Assembly (NCBI RefSeq): GCF_000380565.1
Contig: NZ_AQYJ01000019.1
Location: 1 to 64,000 of the forward strand
Source: Microbulbifer variabilis ATCC 700307
GTDB lineage: Bacteria > Pseudomonadota > Gammaproteobacteria > Pseudomonadales > Cellvibrionaceae
Direction: 5' to 3'
DNA length: 64,000 nt
A program made the position numbers and the translations under genes. The notes below the pieces were generated by a model, which saw only the letters and a program-made list of their open reading frames with translations, ran no database searches and was not told the origin of the DNA. Below are positions 1 to 10,049 of this stretch, one piece after another (position 1 is the stretch's first letter; each line of letters opens with the position of its first letter).

Positions 1-1194
1 ATGGCAAAAGAAAAGTTTGAACGTTCCAAGCCCCACGTGAACGTGGGCACCATCGGTCACGTTGACCACGGTAAAACCACCCTGACCGCTGCTCTGACCC
101 GCGTATGTGCGGAAGTATGGGGCGGTGACGCTGTAGCTTTCGACGGTATCGACAATGCACCGGAAGAGCGTGAGCGCGGTATCACCATCGCTACCTCTCA
201 CGTTGAGTACGAGTCCCCGACTCGCCACTACGCGCACGTAGACTGCCCGGGACACGCCGACTACGTTAAGAACATGATCACCGGTGCTGCTCAGATGGAC
301 GGCGCTATCCTGGTATGTTCCGCAGCTGACGGCCCCATGCCGCAGACTCGTGAGCACATCCTGCTTTCCCGTCAGGTAGGTGTACCTTACATCGTTGTGT
401 TCCTGAACAAAGCGGACATGGTAGACGACGAAGAGCTGCTCGAGCTGGTAGAGATGGAAGTTCGCGAACTTCTGGACCAGTACGAGTTCCCGGGTGACGA
501 CACTCCGATCATCGTTGGTTCTGCTCTGATGGCCCTGAACGGCGAAGACGACAACGAAATGGGTACCACCGCTGTTAAGAAGCTGGTTGAAACCCTGGAC
601 GAGTACATTCCTGAGCCGGAGCGCGCTGTAGACCTGCCGTTCCTGATGCCGATCGAAGACGTATTCTCCATCTCCGGCCGTGGTACCGTGGTAACCGGTC
701 GTGTAGAGCGCGGTGTAATCCACACTGGCGACGAGATCGAAATCGTTGGTATCAAAGAGACCACCACTACCACCTGTACTGGTGTTGAGATGTTCCGCAA
801 GCTGCTCGACGAAGGTCGTGCAGGTGAGAACATCGGCGCGCTGCTGCGCGGCACCAAGCGTGACGAAGTGGAGCGTGGTCAGGTACTGGCTAAGCCTGGT
901 TCTATCACTCCGCACACCAAGTTCGAAGCGGAAGTGTACGTACTGTCCAAGGACGAAGGTGGTCGTCACACCCCGTTCTTTAAAGGCTACCGTCCTCAGT
1001 TCTACTTCCGTACTACCGACGTAACTGGTGCGGTAGAGCTGCCGGAAGGTACTGAAATGGTAATGCCGGGCGACAACATTCAAATGGTTGTTACCCTGAT
1101 CGCTCCGATCGCCATGGAAGACGGCCTGCGTTTCGCTATTCGCGAAGGTGGTCGTACCGTAGGTGCGGGCGTTGTTGCTAAGATCATCGAGTAA
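1..1194 (+). CDS. tuf: Elongation factor Tu
   Basis: EF-Tu, the cytosolic GTPase that delivers aminoacyl-tRNA to the ribosomal A site. The 397 residues are complete and start at base 1. The GTP-binding motifs are visible: GHVDHGKT near residues 19-26, DCPGH near 81-85 and NKAD near 136-139, with the switch I sequence ERERGITI between the first two. The beta-barrel domains 2 and 3 fill the remainder and end in GVVAKIIE. The following S10 operon suggests this is the str-operon copy (after fusA), but the upstream genes lie outside the window. A strong terminator follows directly. Confidence 0.98.
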   Translation: MAKEKFERSKPHVNVGTIGHVDHGKTTLTAALTRVCAEVWGGDAVAFDGIDNAPEERERGITIATSHVEYESPTRHYAHVDCPGHADYVKNMITGAAQMDGAILVCSAADGPMPQTREHILLSRQVGVPYIVVFLNKADMVDDEELLELVEMEVRELLDQYEFPGDDTPIIVGSALMALNGEDDNEMGTTAVKKLVETLDEYIPEPERAVDLPFLMPIEDVFSISGRGTVVTGRVERGVIHTGDEIEIVGIKETTTTTCTGVEMFRKLLDEGRAGENIGALLRGTKRDEVERGQVLAKPGSITPHTKFEAEVYVLSKDEGGRHTPFFKGYRPQFYFRTTDVTGAVELPEGTEMVMPGDNIQMVVTLIAPIAMEDGLRFAIREGGRTVGAGVVAKIIE

Positions 1195-1211
1195 TCGTTA
1201 CTCGTGATCTG

Positions 1212-1245
1212 AAAAAGCCGCGGCGGAAACGCTGCGGCTTTTTTT
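1212..1245 (+). terminator. Rho-independent terminator of tuf
   Basis: An inverted repeat of 14 pairs (one G-T wobble) closes a GAAA tetraloop at 1226-1229 and is followed by a run of T. It begins 18 bases after the tuf stop. The A-run at the 5' foot makes it usable from the opposite strand as well, where the antiparallel gene ends at 1342. Confidence 0.93.
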
Positions 1246-1341
1246 ATGCCCGGAATAGAGATTTGGAGTTAAGGGTTGGCGACATAATTGAAAGCACCCT
1301 TAATTACGGTTGGCCAGCGGCCTGGTTGGTCGGGTGGTAAT

Positions 1342-1818
1342 TTACGGCCAATCCTTGCTCAGGTCGGCTGTGTGGCTGCTGATAAAGAGCTTGGTGAATT
1401 GTGGTCCGTCCATTTCCACAAGTTCTTCGTGGTCACCGGCCTCGAAATAAATGGTCTCCTGGTGGCTGAGGCTGCTGTCCAGCAGGGTGGTGATGCCATA
1501 CGCCTGGCCAATTGGGGGGAGGGCGCCCAATTCACAATCCGGGAAGATTGAGCCGAGTTCATTCTCCGCAACCATTTCCAGGCCGTTACGACCGGTTTCC
1601 ATATGTACGGCACGCATATCCAGGCTGCTACTGGCGGGTATCACCACCATTACATAGCCGTCATTGTCCTGCAGCATAATCGCCTTGGCTACCTGGTCCT
1701 CTCTGACATGGGCTGCGTGTGCGCTTTCGCGGCTGGTTCGTGTGTGTGGGTGTTGAACCAGGTGGTAGTCGACCGACTGGTCATTGAGGTATTGACTCAA
1801 TTTTGCGGCAATAGTCAT
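1342..1818 (-). CDS. YbaK/EbsC-family aminoacyl-tRNA deacylase-like protein
   Basis: A 158-residue protein of the YbaK/ProX/EbsC fold, whose members hydrolyse mischarged tRNAs in trans. Family features are a conserved lysine in the segment QVAKAIML (near residue 45) and the glycine/proline loop GALPPIGQAYG near residues 98-108, which lines the deacylation pocket. The start at 1818 (MTIAAKLS) is preferred because GAGG lies 8 bases upstream; an in-frame extension to 1851 has no better site. The gene runs against tuf and rpsJ and sits between them, where str and S10 operons usually adjoin. The substrate amino acid cannot be told from sequence. Confidence 0.85.
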   Translation of the reverse strand: MTIAAKLSQYLNDQSVDYHLVQHPHTRTSRESAHAAHVREDQVAKAIMLQDNDGYVMVVIPASSSLDMRAVHMETGRNGLEMVAENELGSIFPDCELGALPPIGQAYGITTLLDSSLSHQETIYFEAGDHEELVEMDGPQFTKLFISSHTADLSKDWP

Positions 1819-1890
1819 TTCTGTACCCTCGTTCCACTTTAGGTACTTCATTGTAGTTTGCGCAGATTGAAATTTGCGCAGGCTGTACAG

Positions 1891-1919
1891 TTGACAGCCT
1901 CCCGCGCTCCCCGTAGAAT
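1891..1919 (+). promoter_or_regulatory. Sigma-70 promoter of the S10 operon
   Basis: A perfect -35 hexamer TTGACA at 1891-1896 is separated by 17 bases from TAGAAT at 1914-1919. Transcription should begin near 1926, giving a leader of about 70 bases before rpsJ. That is too short to hold the long L4-binding S10 leader known from E. coli. Confidence 0.88.
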
Positions 1920-1993
1920 TCGCGCTCCTTTTCGCCCGCCCTCGGGGCTGCGGAAGAGGACGTTCTTTAGTTCATAAGTTGGAGTTTGATTCC

Positions 1994-2305
1994 ATGCAGG
2001 GTCAACGTATCCGTATTCGCCTGAAGGCCTTCGATCACAAGCTGATCGACGCGTCCACTCAGGAGATCGTAGAGACGGCTAAGCGCACTGGCGCACAAGT
2101 TCGCGGTCCTATCCCGCTGCCGACTCGCAAAGAGAAGTACACCGTACTGATTTCTCCGCACGTTAATAAAGACGCTCGCGACCAGTACGAAATCCGTACT
2201 CACAAGCGTTTGCTGGACATCGTTGAGCCTACCGAGAAAACCGTCGACGCGCTGATGAAGCTCGATCTGGCGGCCGGTGTTGAGGTCCAAATTAGTCTCG
2301 GCTAA
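1994..2305 (+). CDS. rpsJ: 30S ribosomal protein S10
   Basis: S10 (NusE) binds the 3' domain of 16S rRNA and, with NusB, joins the antitermination complex. The 103-residue product starts [15 protein letters not shown], matching the family N-terminus, so the ATG at 1994 is chosen over an in-frame start 15 bases upstream; GGAG lies upstream of it. It is the first gene of the S10 operon and follows a strong promoter. The family loop holding RGPIPLPT, which reaches into the 30S head, is present. Confidence 0.97.
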   Translation: MQGQRIRIRLKAFDHKLIDASTQEIVETAKRTGAQVRGPIPLPTRKEKYTVLISPHVNKDARDQYEIRTHKRLLDIVEPTEKTVDALMKLDLAAGVEVQISLG

Positions 2306-2415
2306 CACTTTTACTAACTACCGAATCCCGGGCGAAAACGGTCCGGGTAGTGTAACGCTCTGAAACTGGGCGGCCGCAGTGGGTTAAAGCCCCGTGCACT
2401 GAGAGGTTAATAAAG

Positions 2416-3051
2416 ATGACTATAGGTATTGTCGGCCGCAAGAGCGGCATGACTCGCATCTTCACTGAAGATGGCGTATCCATTCCGGTAACCGTTGTTG
2501 AGGTTGCTCCGAATCGCGTCACCCAGGTGAAAACTCAGGAAACTGATGGCTATACCGCTGTTCAAGTAGCAGTGGGTAACCGCAAAGCTTCCCGTGTCTC
2601 CAAGCCCGAAGCGGGCCACTTCGCCAAAGCCAATGTAGAGGCTGGCACTAATCTTTTCGAACTGCGCACTGACGGTTCTGAAGAGACTTTCGAAATCGGT
2701 TCTGAAATCACTGTCTCCAGCTTCGAAGCTGGCCAGATGATCGACGTAACCGGCACTTCCAAAGGTAAAGGCTTCCAGGGCGGCGTTAAGCGTTGGAATT
2801 TCCGCACCCAGGACGCAACCCACGGTAACTCCCTGTCTCACCGCGCACCCGGTTCTATCGGTCAGTGTCAGACTCCTGGCCGCGTATGGAAAGGCAAGAA
2901 GATGGCTGGCCATATGGGTGCTGAGCGCGTAACCGTGCAAAACCTGGAAGTGGTTCGTGTCGATGCCGAACGCAACCTGCTGTTGGTTAAAGGCGCTGTT
3001 CCCGGTGCACCCGGTGGCAATGTTATCGTTCGTCCGGCAGTTAAAGCCTAA
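2416..3051 (+). CDS. rplC: 50S ribosomal protein L3
   Basis: L3 is an early assembly protein near the peptidyl transferase centre. The 211 residues open with [14 protein letters not shown] and include the extended loop around [11 protein letters not shown], with the glutamine region ([12 protein letters not shown]) that is methylated in E. coli L3. The 110-base gap after rpsJ holds partial inverted repeats, and the start is preceded by GAGAGG. It is the second gene of the S10 operon, co-oriented with rplD, which begins 18 bases after its stop. Confidence 0.97.
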   Translation: MTIGIVGRKSGMTRIFTEDGVSIPVTVVEVAPNRVTQVKTQETDGYTAVQVAVGNRKASRVSKPEAGHFAKANVEAGTNLFELRTDGSEETFEIGSEITVSSFEAGQMIDVTGTSKGKGFQGGVKRWNFRTQDATHGNSLSHRAPGSIGQCQTPGRVWKGKKMAGHMGAERVTVQNLEVVRVDAERNLLLVKGAVPGAPGGNVIVRPAVKA

Positions 3052-3069
3052 GTCTGAGGGGAAATAGAT

Positions 3070-3684
3070 ATGGAACTGAATATCGCTACTCCCGAAGGCG
3101 CTAAAGGCACAGTAGCTGTCTCTGAAGTGACTTTCGGGCGTGAGTTCAACCAAGATCTGGTGCACCAGGCAGTAGTGGCCTATATGGCCGGCGCTCGTCA
3201 GGGTACCAAGGCGCAGAAGAATCGTTCCGACGTTTCTGGTGGTGGCAAGAAGCCATGGCGCCAAAAAGGTACTGGCCGTGCACGTGCCGGTACTATCCGC
3301 AGCCCGCTGTGGCGTTCCGGTGGCGTAACTTTCGCCGCTGATCCGCGCGATCACAGCGTTAAGCTGAACAAGAAAATGTACCGCGCTGCACTGCGTTGCA
3401 TTCTGTCTGAGCTGGCTCGTCAGGAGCGCCTGGTAGTGGTTGAGTCCTTCGACGTGGATGCACCCAAGACCAAGCAGCTGGTAAGCAAACTGGCTCAATT
3501 TGACCTGTCCGACGCGCTGATCGTGACTGAAGAGGTTAGCGAAAACCTCTACCTGGCCGCTCGCAACTTGCACAAGATCGACGTCCGCGATGTACAGGCG
3601 ATCGATCCCGTAAGCCTGATTCGCTTTGATAAGGTCGTGGTTACCGTTTCTGCGCTCAAGAAAATTGAAGAGGTGCTGGGATGA
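3070..3684 (+). CDS. rplD: 50S ribosomal protein L4
   Basis: L4 lines the polypeptide exit tunnel; in enterobacteria it also represses the S10 operon. The 204-residue protein carries the tunnel-loop sequence [20 protein letters not shown] near residues 57-76. The stop overlaps the rplW start by four bases (ATGA type), so translation is probably coupled. The upstream leader is too short for the E. coli-type L4 target, so autogenous control of that kind is not supported here. Confidence 0.97.
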   Translation: MELNIATPEGAKGTVAVSEVTFGREFNQDLVHQAVVAYMAGARQGTKAQKNRSDVSGGGKKPWRQKGTGRARAGTIRSPLWRSGGVTFAADPRDHSVKLNKKMYRAALRCILSELARQERLVVVESFDVDAPKTKQLVSKLAQFDLSDALIVTEEVSENLYLAARNLHKIDVRDVQAIDPVSLIRFDKVVVTVSALKKIEEVLG

Positions 3685-3977
3685 ACCAAGAGCGACTCTA
3701 CAAAGTACTGCTGGGCCCGGTAATTTCCGAAAAAGCTGCTGTGCTGGCCGATAGTGCCAACCAGGTGGTTTTCAAGGTTTCCACCGATGCTGAGAAAGCA
3801 GAAATCAAGGCTGCGGTAGAGAAACTGTTTAACGTTTCCGTTGAGCAGGTTCGCACCGTGAACGTAAAAGGTAAAACCAAGCGCACTCGCCACGGCATGG
3901 GCCGTCGCAGCGACTGGAAAAAAGCCTACGTTCGCCTGGCTGAAGGCAGCGACATCAACTTTGAAGCTGCTGAGTAA
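3681..3977 (+). CDS. rplW: 50S ribosomal protein L23
   Basis: L23 sits at the exit of the ribosomal tunnel and is the docking point for trigger factor and SRP. The 98 residues start [19 protein letters not shown], the standard family opening, and contain the basic loop [14 protein letters not shown] near residues 63-76. The start overlaps the end of rplD by four bases. rplB follows after 14 bases, preceded by an AAGGGG ribosome-binding site. Confidence 0.97.
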   Translation: MNQERLYKVLLGPVISEKAAVLADSANQVVFKVSTDAEKAEIKAAVEKLFNVSVEQVRTVNVKGKTKRTRHGMGRRSDWKKAYVRLAEGSDINFEAAE

Positions 3978-3991
3978 AGGGGACTGTTACA

Positions 3992-4816
3992 ATGGCAATT
4001 GTAAAAACAAAACCGACCTCCGCCGGCCGTCGTCACCTGGTTAAGGTTGTTAACCCCGACCTGCACAAAGGTGCTCCTTACGCTCCTCTGCTGGAGAGTA
4101 AAAGCAAAAGCGGTGGCCGTAACAACAATGGTCGTATTACCACTCGCCACATCGGCGGTGGTCACAAGCAGCACTACCGCGTTATCGACTTCAAGCGCAA
4201 CAAAGACGGTATTCCGGCTAAAGTTGAGCGCCTGGAGTACGATCCCAATCGCAGCGCGCACATCGCTCTGGTGTGTTATGCAGATGGTGAGCGTCGTTAC
4301 ATCATTGCACCGAAAGGCCTGAAGGCTGGTGCCACCATTCAGTCCGGCGATGCCGCACCGATTGCTGTGGGTAACACTCTGCCTCTGCGCAACGTTCCGG
4401 TAGGTTCTGTAATTCACGGCATTGAGCTGAAGCCTGGTAAAGGCGCTCAGTTAGCCCGCTCTGCAGGTGCCTCTGTACAGCTGGTAGCTCGTGAAGGCCA
4501 GTACGCGACTATTCGTCTGCGTTCCGGCGAAATGCGTAAGGTTCTCGCTGAGTGCCGCGCAACCCTGGGTGAAGTGAGCAACTCCGAGCACAGCCTGCGC
4601 AAGCTGGGTAAAGCCGGTGCTGCACGCTGGCGTGGTGTTCGTCCTACCGTTCGCGGTGTGGCGATGAACCCGGTAGATCACCCGCACGGTGGTGGTGAAG
4701 GTCGTACCTCCGGTGGCCGTCACCCTGTTACTCCGTGGGGCGTTCCGACCAAGGGTAAGAAAACGCGCAAGAACAAGCGCACCGATAAGATGATAGTACG
4801 TCGTCGCGGCAAGTAA
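3992..4816 (+). CDS. rplB: 50S ribosomal protein L2
   Basis: L2 is required for subunit association and peptidyl transfer. The 274-residue protein has the OB-fold and SH3-like domains in order and the conserved C-terminal segment [14 protein letters not shown], whose histidine lies near the peptidyl transferase centre. The very basic C-terminus ([19 protein letters not shown]) is typical. It lies in the middle of the S10 operon. Confidence 0.98.
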   Translation: MAIVKTKPTSAGRRHLVKVVNPDLHKGAPYAPLLESKSKSGGRNNNGRITTRHIGGGHKQHYRVIDFKRNKDGIPAKVERLEYDPNRSAHIALVCYADGERRYIIAPKGLKAGATIQSGDAAPIAVGNTLPLRNVPVGSVIHGIELKPGKGAQLARSAGASVQLVAREGQYATIRLRSGEMRKVLAECRATLGEVSNSEHSLRKLGKAGAARWRGVRPTVRGVAMNPVDHPHGGGEGRTSGGRHPVTPWGVPTKGKKTRKNKRTDKMIVRRRGK

Positions 4817-4853
4817 GCCGCGCGATGTCTGAGCAGCTAGAGAGGAATCGACA

Positions 4854-5132
4854 GTGCCACGCTCATTAAAGAAAGGTCCCTTTATTGATCTGCATTTGAT
4901 CAAGAAGGTGGAGGCGGCGATTGAAGCAAACGATCGTCGACCGATTAAAACCTGGTCCCGCCGTTCCATGATTATGCCGGAAATGGTTGGACTGACGATT
5001 GCCGTACACAACGGTCGTCAACACGTGCCCGTTTTGGTTAACGAAGAAATGGTTGGCCACAAACTGGGCGAGTTCGCTGCTACCCGCACTTACCGCGGTC
5101 ATGCTGCGGACAAGAAAGCGAAGAAGCGCTAA
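4854..5132 (+). CDS. rpsS: 30S ribosomal protein S19
   Basis: S19 binds the 30S head with S13. The 92-residue sequence begins [14 protein letters not shown] and includes the conserved [14 protein letters not shown]. The start codon is GTG at 4854, fixed by family alignment and by an AGAGAGG motif upstream. It is co-directional and tightly packed between rplB and rplV. Confidence 0.97.
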   Translation: MPRSLKKGPFIDLHLIKKVEAAIEANDRRPIKTWSRRSMIMPEMVGLTIAVHNGRQHVPVLVNEEMVGHKLGEFAATRTYRGHAADKKAKKR

Positions 5133-5147
5133 GCCGAGGTTAAAAAG

Positions 5148-5480
5148 ATGGAAGTAGCAGCAAAATTACGCGGCGCACGTCTATCGGCGCAAAAGGCGCG
5201 ACTGGTAGCTGATCAGGTTCGCGGCAAAGGCGTTGAAGAAGCCCTGGATATTCTTGCATTTAGCAATAAAAAGGGTGCGGCGATTGTCAAGAAAGTACTG
5301 GAATCGGCCATTGCCAACGCTGAGCACAACGAAGGTGCTGACGTTGACGAGCTGAAAGTTTCCACAATTTTTGTGGACGAAGGTATGACCATGAAGCGCA
5401 TTAAACCGCGTGCGAAAGGTCGTGCAGATCGCATTCTTAAGCGTACTTGTCACATCACTGTGAAAGTGGCCGAGAAATAA
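5148..5480 (+). CDS. rplV: 50S ribosomal protein L22
   Basis: L22 contacts all six 23S rRNA domains, and its beta-hairpin forms part of the exit tunnel constriction. The 110 residues begin [22 protein letters not shown], and the hairpin-loop region [15 protein letters not shown] lies near residues 82-96. These are the residues in which macrolide-resistance changes occur in other species; nothing abnormal is seen. It lies between rpsS and rpsC. Confidence 0.97.
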   Translation: MEVAAKLRGARLSAQKARLVADQVRGKGVEEALDILAFSNKKGAAIVKKVLESAIANAEHNEGADVDELKVSTIFVDEGMTMKRIKPRAKGRADRILKRTCHITVKVAEK

Positions 5481-5499
5481 GAGAGCAGGCGAGAAAACC

Positions 5500-6180
5500 A
5501 TGGGACAAAAAGTACATCCTACCGGCATTCGTCTGGGTATCGTTAAAAAGCATACCTCTGTTTGGTATGCCGGCAGCGACGAGTACGCAGACAAGCTGTA
5601 CACGGATCTGAAAGTTCGCGAATACATTCGCAAAAAACTGGCCCACGCTTCCGTGAGCCGTATCGAGATCGAACGTCCGGCAAACACTGCACGTGTGACT
5701 ATTCACACTGCACGCCCCGGTATCGTAATCGGTAAAAAAGGTGAAGACGTAGAACGTCTGCGCAACGAAGTAAGCGCGCAGATGGGCGTACCTGTGCACA
5801 TCGATATCGAAGAAGTGCGCAAGCCTGATATGGACGCGGCTCTGGTTGGCCAGAACGTTGCCCAGCAGCTGGAACGCCGTGTTATGTTCCGTCGCGCTAT
5901 GAAGCGTGCGGTACAGAACGCTATGCGTCAGGGTGCCGAAGGTATCAAGATTCAGGTGAGTGGTCGTCTCGGTGGTGCGGAAATCGCACGTACCGAATGG
6001 TACCGCGAAGGTCGTGTGCCCCTGCACACCCTGCGCGCTAACATCGACTACGCCACTGCTGAAGCGATGACAACCTACGGCATCATCGGTATCAAGGTGT
6101 GGATCTTTAAAGGCGAAGTTATCGGTGACGAAGTTCCCGATGAGAAGCCGGCTAAGACCCGCAAGAAAGCTGCTAAATAA
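5500..6180 (+). CDS. rpsC: 30S ribosomal protein S3
   Basis: S3 helps form the mRNA entry channel with S4 and S5. The 226 residues start [16 protein letters not shown], with a type II KH domain carrying the GXXG loop in [13 protein letters not shown] near residues 76-88. The C-terminal tail is lysine- and alanine-rich, as usual. rplP follows 11 bases after the stop. Confidence 0.97.
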   Translation: MGQKVHPTGIRLGIVKKHTSVWYAGSDEYADKLYTDLKVREYIRKKLAHASVSRIEIERPANTARVTIHTARPGIVIGKKGEDVERLRNEVSAQMGVPVHIDIEEVRKPDMDAALVGQNVAQQLERRVMFRRAMKRAVQNAMRQGAEGIKIQVSGRLGGAEIARTEWYREGRVPLHTLRANIDYATAEAMTTYGIIGIKVWIFKGEVIGDEVPDEKPAKTRKKAAK

Positions 6181-6191
6181 GGGGTACGCAG

Positions 6192-6605
6192 ATGCTGCAA
6201 CCAAAGCGTACAAAATTCCGCAAGGTACAGAAGGGTCGCAACCGCGGTCTTTCTCAGCGCGGCTCTAAAGTGAGCTTTGGCGAGTTTGGTCTTAAGGCTA
6301 TCGGTCGCGGTCGCATTACTGCGCGCCAGATCGAAGCAGCTCGTCGCGCAATGACTCGTCACGTTAAGCGTGGCGGTAAAATCTGGATTCGCGTGTTTCC
6401 GGACAAGCCAATTACCAACAAGCCCCTCGAAGTTCGTATGGGTAAAGGTAAAGGTGGCGTTGAATACTGGGTGGCTCAGATCCAGCCGGGCAAAGTTCTC
6501 TATGAAATGGAGGGCGTGTCCGAAGAGCTGGCTCGTGAGGCTTTCGCACTTGCTGCGGCCAAGCTGCCTGTAAAGACAACTTTCGTTAAGCGTTCGGTGA
6601 TGTAA
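6192..6605 (+). CDS. rplP: 50S ribosomal protein L16
   Basis: L16 supports tRNA binding in the A site. The 137 residues open [19 protein letters not shown], and the arginine-containing loop ([12 protein letters not shown] near residues 77-88), hydroxylated by YcfD in E. coli, is present. The TAA stop overlaps the rpmC start by one base (TAATG), so the two are translationally coupled. Confidence 0.97.
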   Translation: MLQPKRTKFRKVQKGRNRGLSQRGSKVSFGEFGLKAIGRGRITARQIEAARRAMTRHVKRGGKIWIRVFPDKPITNKPLEVRMGKGKGGVEYWVAQIQPGKVLYEMEGVSEELAREAFALAAAKLPVKTTFVKRSVM

Positions 6606-6796
6606 TGAAGACTGCAGATCTACGCGAAAAGTCAGTTGAAGAGCTGAACCAGGAACTGCTGAACCAGCTCGAAGCTCAATTTAAGCTTCGTATGCAAAAA
6701 TCCACCGGTCAGCTGGCACAGACTCATCTGCTGAAGCAGACTCGTCGCGACATTGCTCGCATTAAGACTGTGTTGACCGAGAAGGCAGGTAACTAA
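6605..6796 (+). CDS. rpmC: 50S ribosomal protein L29
   Basis: L29 lies beside L23 at the tunnel exit. The short 63-residue, two-helix protein begins [18 protein letters not shown] and has the family motif [13 protein letters not shown]. It overlaps rplP by one base, and rpsQ starts two bases after its stop, so the three form a compact translational unit. Confidence 0.96.
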   Translation: MKTADLREKSVEELNQELLNQLEAQFKLRMQKSTGQLAQTHLLKQTRRDIARIKTVLTEKAGN

Positions 6797-6798
6797 TC

Positions 6799-7062
6799 AT
6801 GGCTGAAGCAAAACTGAAGCGTACTCTGACCGGTAAGGTCGTGAGTGACAAGATGGATAAAACCATCACCGTTTTGATCGAGCGCCGTGTTAAGCACCCG
6901 ATCTACGGCAAAATTGTGAGCAAGTCCACAAAGCTTAAGGCTCATGACGAGAACAATGATTGCAGCATCGGTGATGTTGTAACCATCGAGGAATCTCGTC
7001 CGCTGTCCAAGAGCAAATCCTGGGCCTTGCAGAAAATTGTAGAGCGTGCGGCGAAGGTATAA
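6799..7062 (+). CDS. rpsQ: 30S ribosomal protein S17
   Basis: S17 is a primary 16S rRNA binder with an OB fold. The 87 residues contain [19 protein letters not shown] and the conserved [17 protein letters not shown]. It is the last gene of the S10 operon in the E. coli scheme. No terminator is seen before rplN 46 bases downstream, so S10 and spc genes may be co-transcribed here. Confidence 0.97.
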   Translation: MAEAKLKRTLTGKVVSDKMDKTITVLIERRVKHPIYGKIVSKSTKLKAHDENNDCSIGDVVTIEESRPLSKSKSWALQKIVERAAKV

Positions 7063-7108
7063 CCCCTAGCGCATTGACTGCCGAATTGAAAGGTTTCGGA
7101 GAGAGACA

Positions 7109-7477
7109 ATGATTCAAGCGGAATCCTACTTAGAAGTAGCTGACAACAGTGGGGCTCGCCGCGTCATGTGCATCAAGGTGCTGGGCGGCTCCCATCGTCG
7201 TTATGCCGGCGTGGGCGACATTATTAAGGTAACCGTTAAGGAAGCCATTCCCCGCGGTAAAGTAAAGAAAGGTCAGGTAATGAACGCTGTTGTGGTTCGC
7301 ACCAAAAAAGGTGTACGCCGTAACGACGGATCCCTGATTAAGTTTGACGATAACGCAGCGGTACTGCTGAACCAGCAATTGGCGCCGGTTGGCACCCGTA
7401 TTTTTGGTCCGGTAACTCGCGAACTGCGCGGTGAGAAGTTCATGAAGATCATCTCGCTCGCCCCCGAAGTTATCTAA
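7109..7477 (+). CDS. rplN: 50S ribosomal protein L14
   Basis: L14 takes part in inter-subunit bridges and is the binding site of the silencing factor RsfS. The 122-residue sequence starts [19 protein letters not shown] and ends [12 protein letters not shown], both signatures of the family. A GGAGAGAG site lies just upstream. It is the first gene of the spc block. Confidence 0.97.
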   Translation: MIQAESYLEVADNSGARRVMCIKVLGGSHRRYAGVGDIIKVTVKEAIPRGKVKKGQVMNAVVVRTKKGVRRNDGSLIKFDDNAAVLLNQQLAPVGTRIFGPVTRELRGEKFMKIISLAPEVI

Positions 7478-7497
7478 GCCTCGAGCGGAGAAGAGTT

Positions 7498-7809
7498 ATG
7501 CGCAAGATCAAGCGTGACGATGAAGTGATCGTTATCGCCGGTCGCGACAAAGGCAAGCGTGGTTCAGTACGTAAAGTACTGAACGACGGTCGCCTGATTG
7601 TTTCCGGCATACAGATGATCAAGAAACACCAAAAGCCAAATCCCCAGCTGGGCGTTGCTGGCGGCATCGTTGAAAAAGAAGCTGCGATCCAAGCTTCCAA
7701 CGTAGCCATCTTCAACCCCAACACCCAGAAGGCTGACCGGGTGGGCTTTAAAGTACTGGAAGACGGCACTAAGATTCGCGTCTTCAAATCCAGCGGCGAA
7801 GCCATCTAA
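7498..7809 (+). CDS. rplX: 50S ribosomal protein L24
   Basis: L24 is an assembly-initiator protein with an N-terminal KOW motif, seen as [15 protein letters not shown] near residues 10-24. It is 103 residues, the usual length. The start is set by AGAAG upstream and by the family opening [10 protein letters not shown]. rplE follows 31 bases downstream. Confidence 0.97.
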   Translation: MRKIKRDDEVIVIAGRDKGKRGSVRKVLNDGRLIVSGIQMIKKHQKPNPQLGVAGGIVEKEAAIQASNVAIFNPNTQKADRVGFKVLEDGTKIRVFKSSGEAI

Positions 7810-7840
7810 GGCTCTTGACGCAAAAGCAGGTTGGTAGATC

Positions 7841-8380
7841 ATGGCAAAGCTTAAAGAGCTCTACACTAAGGACCTCGTGGCCAAGCTAAAAGAAGAGCTT
7901 GGTCTCGAGAATGTGATGGCAGTGCCGCGCATCACCAAGATCACCATCAACATGGGTGTTGGTGAAGCGATTGGTGATAAGAAGGTGCTGGAGCACGCTG
8001 TTAATGATATGACAGCAATTACTGGTCAAAAGCCCATCGTTACTAAAGCGCGCAAATCTATTGCGGGCTTTAAGATTCGTGACGGTTGGCCGATCGGCTG
8101 CAAGGTAACTCTGCGCGGTGAGCGCATGTATGAGTTCCTGGAGCGTTTGGTTGACATCGCGATTCCGCGTATCCGTGACTTCCGTGGCATTAGCCCGAAG
8201 CAGTTTGACGGCCGCGGTAACTTCTCTATGGGCGTGACCGAGCAAATCATCTTCCCGGAAATTGACTACGACAAAGTAGACAAGCTCCGCGGTCTGGATA
8301 TTTGTATTACCACTACAGCTGCAAACGACGATCAAGGTCGCGCGCTGCTGAAAGCGTTCAACTTCCCTTTCAAGGGTTAA
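7841..8380 (+). CDS. rplE: 50S ribosomal protein L5
   Basis: L5 binds 5S rRNA in the central protuberance and contacts P-site tRNA. The 179 residues include the N-terminal region [20 protein letters not shown] and the C-terminal [20 protein letters not shown]. Only nine bases separate it from rpsN. Confidence 0.97.
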   Translation: MAKLKELYTKDLVAKLKEELGLENVMAVPRITKITINMGVGEAIGDKKVLEHAVNDMTAITGQKPIVTKARKSIAGFKIRDGWPIGCKVTLRGERMYEFLERLVDIAIPRIRDFRGISPKQFDGRGNFSMGVTEQIIFPEIDYDKVDKLRGLDICITTTAANDDQGRALLKAFNFPFKG

Positions 8381-8389
8381 GAGGATTCC

Positions 8390-8695
8390 ATGGCGAAGAA
8401 ATCCATGATTGCGCGCGAAAACAAGCGCGCTCGAACCGCAGCTAAGTACGCCGAGAAGCGTCAAGAGCTGAAGGCGATCATCGCCAGTTCCACTGCTTCC
8501 GAAGAGGAGCAGTGGGAGGCTCAACTCAAGCTGCAGAAAATGCCGCGCGATGCAAGCCCGGTACGTCAGCAACGCCGCTGTCGTATTACTGGTCGCCCCC
8601 ACGCTGTATACCGCAAGTTCGGCCTGTGCCGTAACAAGCTTCGTGAAGCTGCGATGCGTGGTGATGTTCCTGGCCTCGTGAAGTCCAGCTGGTAA
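8390..8695 (+). CDS. rpsN: 30S ribosomal protein S14 (long, zinc-independent form)
   Basis: S14 lies in the 30S head. At 101 residues it is the long form that lacks the two CxxC zinc ligands of the short form; only isolated cysteines remain ([21 protein letters not shown]). The start is at [13 protein letters not shown], just after a GAGGA site. It is in the standard spc-operon position between rplE and rpsH. Confidence 0.97.
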   Translation: MAKKSMIARENKRARTAAKYAEKRQELKAIIASSTASEEEQWEAQLKLQKMPRDASPVRQQRRCRITGRPHAVYRKFGLCRNKLREAAMRGDVPGLVKSSW

Positions 8696-8735
8696 TTACC
8701 AGCTGGTTTAAGGCAGATTTGAGGAGTCTCATAAG

Positions 8736-9128
8736 ATGAGTATGCAAGATCCGTTGGCAGATATGCTGACTCGCATCCGCAATGCCCTGGCGCGCGGAAA
8801 GGCGGAAGTCACCCTGCCATCATCAAAATTGAAAGTGGCTGTAGCCAAAGTCCTGAAAGACGAAGGTTACGTTACTGACTTGAATGTAAGCGAGGGCGCT
8901 AAGCCTGAACTGACTATCGCTCTGAAATACTTCCAGGGCAAGCCGGTTATCGCTGAACTGGACCGCGTTTCCCGTCCGGGTCTGCGCTCTTACACTGGTA
9001 AGAAAACTCTGCCTACCGTACGTGGTGGTCTGGGTATCGCGATCGTTTCCACCTCTAAAGGTGTAATGACCGATCGCGCTGCTCGCCAGGCCGGTATCGG
9101 TGGCGAAGTGCTCTGCACCGTATTCTAA
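8736..9128 (+). CDS. rpsH: 30S ribosomal protein S8
   Basis: S8 nucleates assembly of the 16S central domain and in E. coli represses the spc operon at the rplE translation start. The 130-residue sequence starts [17 protein letters not shown] and ends with [16 protein letters not shown] site precedes the start. Whether S8 feedback operates here is not visible: no clear S8-like RNA mimic was recognised at the rplE start. Confidence 0.97.
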   Translation: MSMQDPLADMLTRIRNALARGKAEVTLPSSKLKVAVAKVLKDEGYVTDLNVSEGAKPELTIALKYFQGKPVIAELDRVSRPGLRSYTGKKTLPTVRGGLGIAIVSTSKGVMTDRAARQAGIGGEVLCTVF

Positions 9129-9141
9129 GCGGGGGGTCATA

Positions 9142-9675
9142 ATGTCTCGAGTAGCAAATAGTCCGGTAGTTATCCCCGCAGGTGTTACCGTTGACCTGAA
9201 AGGTCAGAACATCGCTGTTAAGGGCGGTAGCGGTAACTTGGATATGGTTATTCACGGTGAAGTAGAAGTGAGCCAGGCAGACAGCCAGCTGACTTTTGCC
9301 GCGCGCAATAGCTCCAAGCAAGCCAGGGCCTTGGCGGGTACTACCCGTGCACTGGTTAATAACATGGTGATAGGCGTAAGCGCTGGCTTCGAGAAGAAGC
9401 TGCAGTTGCTGGGTGTTGGTTATCGTGCGAAAGCCGCCGGTAAAACGGTTAACCTGACCCTGGGCTTCTCCCATCCGATCGATTATCAGTTGCCGGAAGG
9501 TGTGACTGCGGAAACTCCCTCCCAGACTGAAATCGTACTGAAGAGCAGCAATAAGCAGCTGCTGGGCCAAGTGGCCGCTGAGATCCGTGCGTTCCGTCCG
9601 CCGGAGCCCTACAAAGGTAAGGGTGTCCGTTATGCCGATGAGCGCGTGTATCGCAAAGAGGCCAAGAAGAAGTAA
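9142..9675 (+). CDS. rplF: 50S ribosomal protein L6
   Basis: L6 lies near the GTPase centre by the stalk base. The start is the ATG at 9142 ([15 protein letters not shown]), since this matches the family N-terminus and follows a GGGGGG site; longer in-frame starts reach into rpsH. The 177 residues hold two repeated L6 domains and the C-terminal [16 protein letters not shown]. Confidence 0.97.
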   Translation: MSRVANSPVVIPAGVTVDLKGQNIAVKGGSGNLDMVIHGEVEVSQADSQLTFAARNSSKQARALAGTTRALVNNMVIGVSAGFEKKLQLLGVGYRAKAAGKTVNLTLGFSHPIDYQLPEGVTAETPSQTEIVLKSSNKQLLGQVAAEIRAFRPPEPYKGKGVRYADERVYRKEAKKK

Positions 9676-9688
9676 ATAGGGCATAGAT

Positions 9689-10039
9689 ATGAACGTTAAG
9701 AAAGCATCTCGCTTGCGTCGTGCACGTCGTGCCCGCGCCAAGATCAGTGAGCTGGGCGCCGTTCGCCTTACCGTGAACCGCACTCCACGTCACATTTACG
9801 CACAGATCCTGTCTGCCGAAGGCAATACGGTATTGGCTTCCGCCTCTACCCTGGACAAGGACCTGCGCGCTGGTAAAACCGGTAACGTCGACGCTGCTAC
9901 CGCGGTTGGCAAGCTGATCGCTGAGCGTGCAAAAGCCGCCGGCGTTGAAGCAGTTGCCTTTGATCGCAGTGGCTTTAAGTACCACGGCCGTGTTAAGGCT
10001 CTGGCTGACGCTGCCCGCGAAGCCGGTCTGAAATTCTAA
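9689..10039 (+). CDS. rplR: 50S ribosomal protein L18
   Basis: L18 binds 5S rRNA together with L5. It is 116 residues, with a basic N-terminus ([15 protein letters not shown]) and the conserved C-terminal [20 protein letters not shown]. It lies 13 bases after rplF and 10 before rpsE. Confidence 0.97.
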   Translation: MNVKKASRLRRARRARAKISELGAVRLTVNRTPRHIYAQILSAEGNTVLASASTLDKDLRAGKTGNVDAATAVGKLIAERAKAAGVEAVAFDRSGFKYHGRVKALADAAREAGLKF

Positions 10040-10049
10040 GGGTTGAGTT

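Noticed and set aside
2407-3573. A 388-codon open frame on the minus strand over rplC and rplD
   Set aside because: It is antisense to two certain ribosomal genes, has no ribosome-binding site and no family motif; it results from their biased codon use.
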